Shown: piece after piece, positions 60,908-64,000 of the stretch
How positions within the stretch are numbered: the first letter of the stretch is position 1
Layout of the letters: the number at the start of each line of letters is the position of its first letter
DNA from: Ptychodera flava
Lineage: Eukaryota > Hemichordata > Enteropneusta > Ptychoderidae
Assembly: GCF_041260155.1 (NCBI RefSeq)
Contig: NC_091928.1
Coordinates: forward strand, 47,222,137 to 47,286,136
Length of the DNA: 64,000 nucleotides
Direction of reading: 5' to 3'
Position numbers and translations under genes: made by a program
Notes under the pieces: model-generated
The model's database searches: none
Told to the model about the DNA's origin: nothing
Seen by the model: the letters and a program-made list of their open reading frames with translations, nothing else

Positions 60908-60913
60908 GTTACC
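60908..60913. repeat. Target site duplication, right copy (GTTACC)
   Basis: Identical to 35156-35161. On the minus strand it reads GGTAAC, codons Gly-Asn of the deiodinase exon. Confidence 0.9.
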
Positions 60914-62949
60914 GATGTAGGCCATTTTGCCACCCTCAATGACGTAGGCGCGGTCGGGTGCCGCTGCGTAGGCGTTGGCGAACGCGTCGGTCATCGGGTC
61001 CACAACCAATCTGACTCTGCTCAAATCTTCGGCGTCGGTCGTGAAAGTTCGGAATTTGGTATCTGATTCGATGAGTTTCCTGGAGTAAAGAGACGGACAA
61101 GGTGATTAGTTGGCGGTTTTCAGTCGATTATACCGACTATGTGTACGATTATGATGACAGAGGTTAAAAAATAATGAAAATTGGTACACCACAGGATTCC
61201 TGAGAGGGATCGTCGGTGCTGAAAGCAGCCTTCTGAGTTACGACCACCTGCAAAAACACCTCATTTGCAATTCAACTGGTCCAATGGACGACTTATATAC
61301 TTACATACGGCACTTGTACGATGAAACACGCATTCCGGACAAGTCATGATCTAACTTGAAGGACCAGTTGACTTATGCGTACTTTCGTAGTGGTCTTTTG
61401 ATCGGAATTATGAGCGAATTTTCTAACATCTGATTGCGTGTATAGAACCATAGCAGAAGAAGGCCCCTCCATTCAACTACCTGTCATGGTACAACCTTGT
61501 TTGACATGTTGCATTTGCTCTTTGAAAGTTAGCTACAGAACTGCATCGTTTATTTGCAAACTGTTGATATGTTTTCCAAGTTTACTTGTGTATTTAATCT
61601 GATGTAATGTAGCATGAACTTGACCACTAATTTGTGAAAAGGATACTGGAAACCATCTGCCTAATTACGTCATCACTACCTGAACCAATCACAGAGAGGG
61701 ATATAACCATACACTCTCGAGAAAAGCGTTTTTCTCTAGGGATAACCGAGCAAACTACCTTGCAGCGGCGAGTCTATCCTCGAGATTGTCGTGGTGGTTC
61801 ACCGTACTGAAGTTCTCTCCTAGCGTCCAACCATCGCGAGGATGAGCTTCGAGGATGTAGATGTACAGAAATTCGGCCACGTTCTTGTAGTCGCTGTGCA
61901 GTGAAGACAGGGCGCCACTATGAACAATGGCCTGAAATTAAGAAAACGAAAGCCATGCCAGCGTTGCTCTGCCATGTACGCGATGAAAAATGGCGTGTTG
62001 GGACCGTAACGACCAACACAGCAGAAGACACTGACTCAAACACAGAGCAATGGAGCCGACGGATGAGCAAGAAATTTGACAAGAAACATAACACAAAAAA
62101 CACTAAGGAAACTTCAGTTACCTACATAGTTTCATGCATCAATAGAGAGGATCGGAGTGTTCGAAAACTCATACTTACCCAATATTTTCTGCACGATGCA
62201 AAATATGAAATATAGAGCGAAAAGAGAGTTGGATGTATGTGTGTTTTCATAATAGTAAAACTGAGTGAGCTCAATTGAACTCCTACGCAGTGGAGGGATT
62301 GCAATAACTTAGCTCCGTCATTTATCCTCTGTCTTTAGGGATTAGGATCTAGCCTCGTAATTTTAGACAAAGTCAAAGCCTTCTCTCTACAAAATAAGCA
62401 TGTATTCCTTATAGGCAACGAGTCAGGTTTAGTAAGAAACCCTACTTAATGGTACGATAATTGTACGTTTTGGTGATATTCTCAGATTTCTCTGAAATTG
62501 GAAAGTACACCCCCCCCCCCCAAGTATTATGAAAGACAAAGCATTAGTGTTGTAAACACGACGCATTACACCGTGCAGATGTACTTTTGAATCTTCTCGT
62601 ACGTGGGGCCAAAGTCGGTTGTTAACTGTAATATTCAAAATGTAAGTTGTGTGGTTGACACTTTGACAGGGATTTAGTTGGAAAAACAGGACAAAAATTA
62701 TGGAAATGCATCAAAGTCGCAGACAATTGGGCATTAAATTCCTAAGTTTGCCACTTACCGCTAACGGAGGTCAGGAAATTGAGCTCGCAATGACCACCAG
62801 AGGGCGTTCCTTGTTGATGTGTAGTTTTGACAAGGGTATTTTGTCTTTTGTTTCGAAGTGAACAAGTTCCACATCGGGTCTATTGTCACCGACTCTCAGG
62901 TCTCCCACGCTGACTTGTGCTCCGTACGGTAGGAAACAAGAAATCATTT
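60908..62949 (-). CDS. Iodothyronine deiodinase-like selenoprotein, main part, interrupted by the giant transposon
   Basis: Three minus-strand exons join in phase: 62759-62949, 61759-61931 and 60908-61079. The first contains VGDNRPDVELV and KERPLVVIASSIS-U-PPLA, where U is an in-frame TGA at 62771-62773. This is the deiodinase active site (human: RPLVLNFGSCT-U-PPF). Exon 2 has the thioredoxin-fold block FLYIYILEAHPRDGW with the conserved Glu and His, then NLEDRLAAAR. Exon 3 has VVDPMTDAFANAYAAAPDR and AYVIEGGKMAYIGN. With the 29 codons at 35066-35155 the protein has 207 residues from the first Met seen. The membrane anchor expected in the family is missing and may be in an unseen upstream exon. 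The usual Cys two residues before Sec is Ile. Deiodinases remove iodine from thyroid-hormone-like iodotyrosines. The insertion should abolish this allele. Confidence 0.9.
61080..62758. other. Introns of the deiodinase-like gene
   Basis: Two introns, 61080-61758 and 61932-62758. They hold a poly-C run at about 62511 and no other recognised feature. Open frames on either strand here show no motif. Confidence 0.6.
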
Positions 62950-63192
62950 CTGAAATCTAAACACATAAGACACCATTCTTTACCGCATTGAGATTACACC
63001 CTTTCCAGTATTACCACAGTAGTAAAGTAAAGGTGTACTTTTGGGATGAAGTAAGAATTTTACACCCCATTTTATTCATTTATCTACATGAAGCGAAGGA
63101 AAAATTAACCATCCATGTAACTAAAGTGTGACCCTGACCTATATACGAACTCACGCATGCGCAACAGGGGTTTGGCGCAGCCTGAACTAAGC

Positions 63193-63300
63193 GGGAAATT
63201 CCCTTCTGAGCATGTTTATACATGTACGGGAAATTCGTGTGAGTCAACCGGGTCATCAAACTAGCCTATATAAAGGGACTTTTACACCCGTTGTCAGTCC
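63193..63300 (+). promoter_or_regulatory. Core promoter with NF-kB-like site, TATA box and initiator
   Basis: GGGAAATTCCC at 63193-63203 is a perfect palindromic kB consensus, and a second half-matching GGGAAATTC lies at 63228-63236. TATATAAAG at 63267-63275 is followed about 27 bp later by TCAGTCC around 63295, an initiator-like sequence. The spacing is textbook for a plus-strand promoter. The transcript would run rightward, but no plus-strand gene is seen before the window ends apart from an acidic open frame after 63860. Confidence 0.55.
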
Positions 63301-63353
63301 GGCCGGTCGCGGAGTCTAGCTGATGTTGAACTCGGAGTTCCTATCGGTGCGAA

Positions 63354-63812
63354 CTAACTTTCATATCCATTCAATCCATAATGTCTTAAATATCTTTCCA
63401 GAGGTGGACTAAATCCTTCTTGTTTTTGTATTTCTAGCGCCTGATGAAATATGTCCTGAATAAGTTCTGACTCCGGAGCCTCCTCGTTCCGAAGGGTTGC
63501 GCCTTTTTCTTGTATTTGTGTAAGCAGCTGTTTATATTGAACATAATAATGTTTATATTTCTCTCGTCTCTTTGCTACACCAGTTTTCCCTTGTATCACA
63601 TCAATAACAACACCTGGTATAGGAGTTAAGGCTAACAGTACCGGAACTGTTGGAATTGCTGCTATTACAGCAGAGCTTACAAGAATTCCCTTAGTAATAT
63701 TAAGAGCCATATCAATTCGACCCATTAATTTATAACTTCGCCGATATGCAGCACTTGTTCTTTCTATGTAATCAGCCAATTGTTCAACGCTTTCAACAAC
63801 TGAGATGTGCAT
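63354..63812 (-). CDS. Unrecognised small protein with a hydrophobic hairpin
   Basis: A single open frame of 152 codons from the ATG at 63812 (MHISVVESVEQLADYIERTS); the frame stays open further upstream, but this is the first good ATG. Residues about 40-75 form two hydrophobic stretches split by proline-rich turns (AAIPTVPVLLALTPIPGVV), followed by a basic then amphipathic helical C-terminal half with KYKHYYVQYKQL. I do not recognise the family. Similar small two-helix membrane proteins occur in some mobile and virus-like elements, so a host origin is not assured. It opposes the promoter at 63193-63300 and is intronless within the window. Confidence 0.5.
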   Translation of the reverse strand: MHISVVESVEQLADYIERTSAAYRRSYKLMGRIDMALNITKGILVSSAVIAAIPTVPVLLALTPIPGVVIDVIQGKTGVAKRREKYKHYYVQYKQLLTQIQEKGATLRNEEAPESELIQDIFHQALEIQKQEGFSPPLERYLRHYGLNGYES

Positions 63813-63859
63813 TTTTACTGTATATGTAAGGGGGGGATAAAAAATAATTGTAGTAATAT

Positions 63860-64000
63860 AGAAAGACAATATGGCAGAAGGAGGAGAAAAATATAGAACT
63901 CAATGATTTCGATGCAAATTTAAATGGTGATGATGATGATGATGCTACTGCTGAAACACTTTTTCCTATGATGATGATGATACCTTTGCAGAAGCCAGTC
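63860..64000 (+). CDS. Possible start of an acidic-protein gene running off the window
   Basis: A plus-strand frame reads NIELNDFDANLN, then five Asp, then ATAETLFP and four Met, open to the end of the window. The GAT and ATG trinucleotide runs could equally be simple repeat. It is divergent from the 63354-63812 gene. Only the continuation of the sequence could settle it. Confidence 0.25.

Noticed and set aside
60908-60913. GGTAAC at the end of deiodinase exon 3 read as a splice donor (G/GTAAC).
   Set aside because: The same hexamer flanks the left terminus of the giant element, and the frame continues directly across it to a plausible deiodinase C-terminus and stop. It is the target duplication, not a donor.

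Overview
The window looks like nuclear DNA of a marine invertebrate deuterostome, with a hemichordate my first guess and amphioxus or an echinoderm possible. The reasons are spliceosomal genes with GT-AG introns, a low GC content by eye, a selenocysteine deiodinase, several DBH/MOXD-type copper monooxygenase exons, a tRNA-derived SINE, LINE fragments and many small inverted-repeat elements. I could not run any search, so family names rest on motifs read by eye.

Layout. From 1 to about 27 kb are two paralogous copper type II monooxygenase genes (DBH-like/MOXD type), head to tail on the minus strand. Gene A (529-4280) has its first three coding exons and runs off the left end. Gene B (11311-26871) has eleven exons that join in phase into 574 codons with all six copper ligands; only its last roughly 40 codons were not found. 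Its introns carry two MITEs (one with another nested inside it), a SINE, a LINE fragment, a Ty3/gypsy fossil and foldbacks. From 27 to 35 kb is gene-poor DNA with LINE remains, simple repeats and dispersed repeats.

The main discovery is a DNA transposon of about 25.7 kb (35162-60907). It has terminal inverted repeats starting TACCAGGCGCC and is flanked by a perfect 6-bp target duplication, GTTACC. It sits inside the last coding exon of a selenoprotein deiodinase-like gene on the minus strand. Upstream coding exons, including an in-frame TGA at the active site, lie at 60908-62949. The last 29 codons and the stop lie on the other side of the transposon, at 35066-35155. Reading across one copy of GTTACC restores an uninterrupted deiodinase C-terminus, so the empty site can be read directly.

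The transposon carries a DDE integrase-type transposase on the plus strand (36735-39672) and two large spliced cargo genes on the minus strand. One is a ubiquitin-specific-protease-like gene (52276-58896) with Cys, His and Asp boxes. The other is a CbbX/SpoVK-type AAA+ ATPase (45219-48158) whose tail contains a 26-residue tandem repeat rich in IQTD/LQTEQ motifs resembling dynein light chain LC8 sites. The 6-bp duplication, TAY terminus and IS3-like DDE domain fit the eukaryotic superfamily I remember as IS3EU; this is from memory. About five single-base frame breaks in the element's genes suggest decay or poor local assembly.

The right end (63-64 kb) holds an NF-kB-like site, TATA box and initiator at textbook spacing, and an unrecognised small membrane-protein gene.
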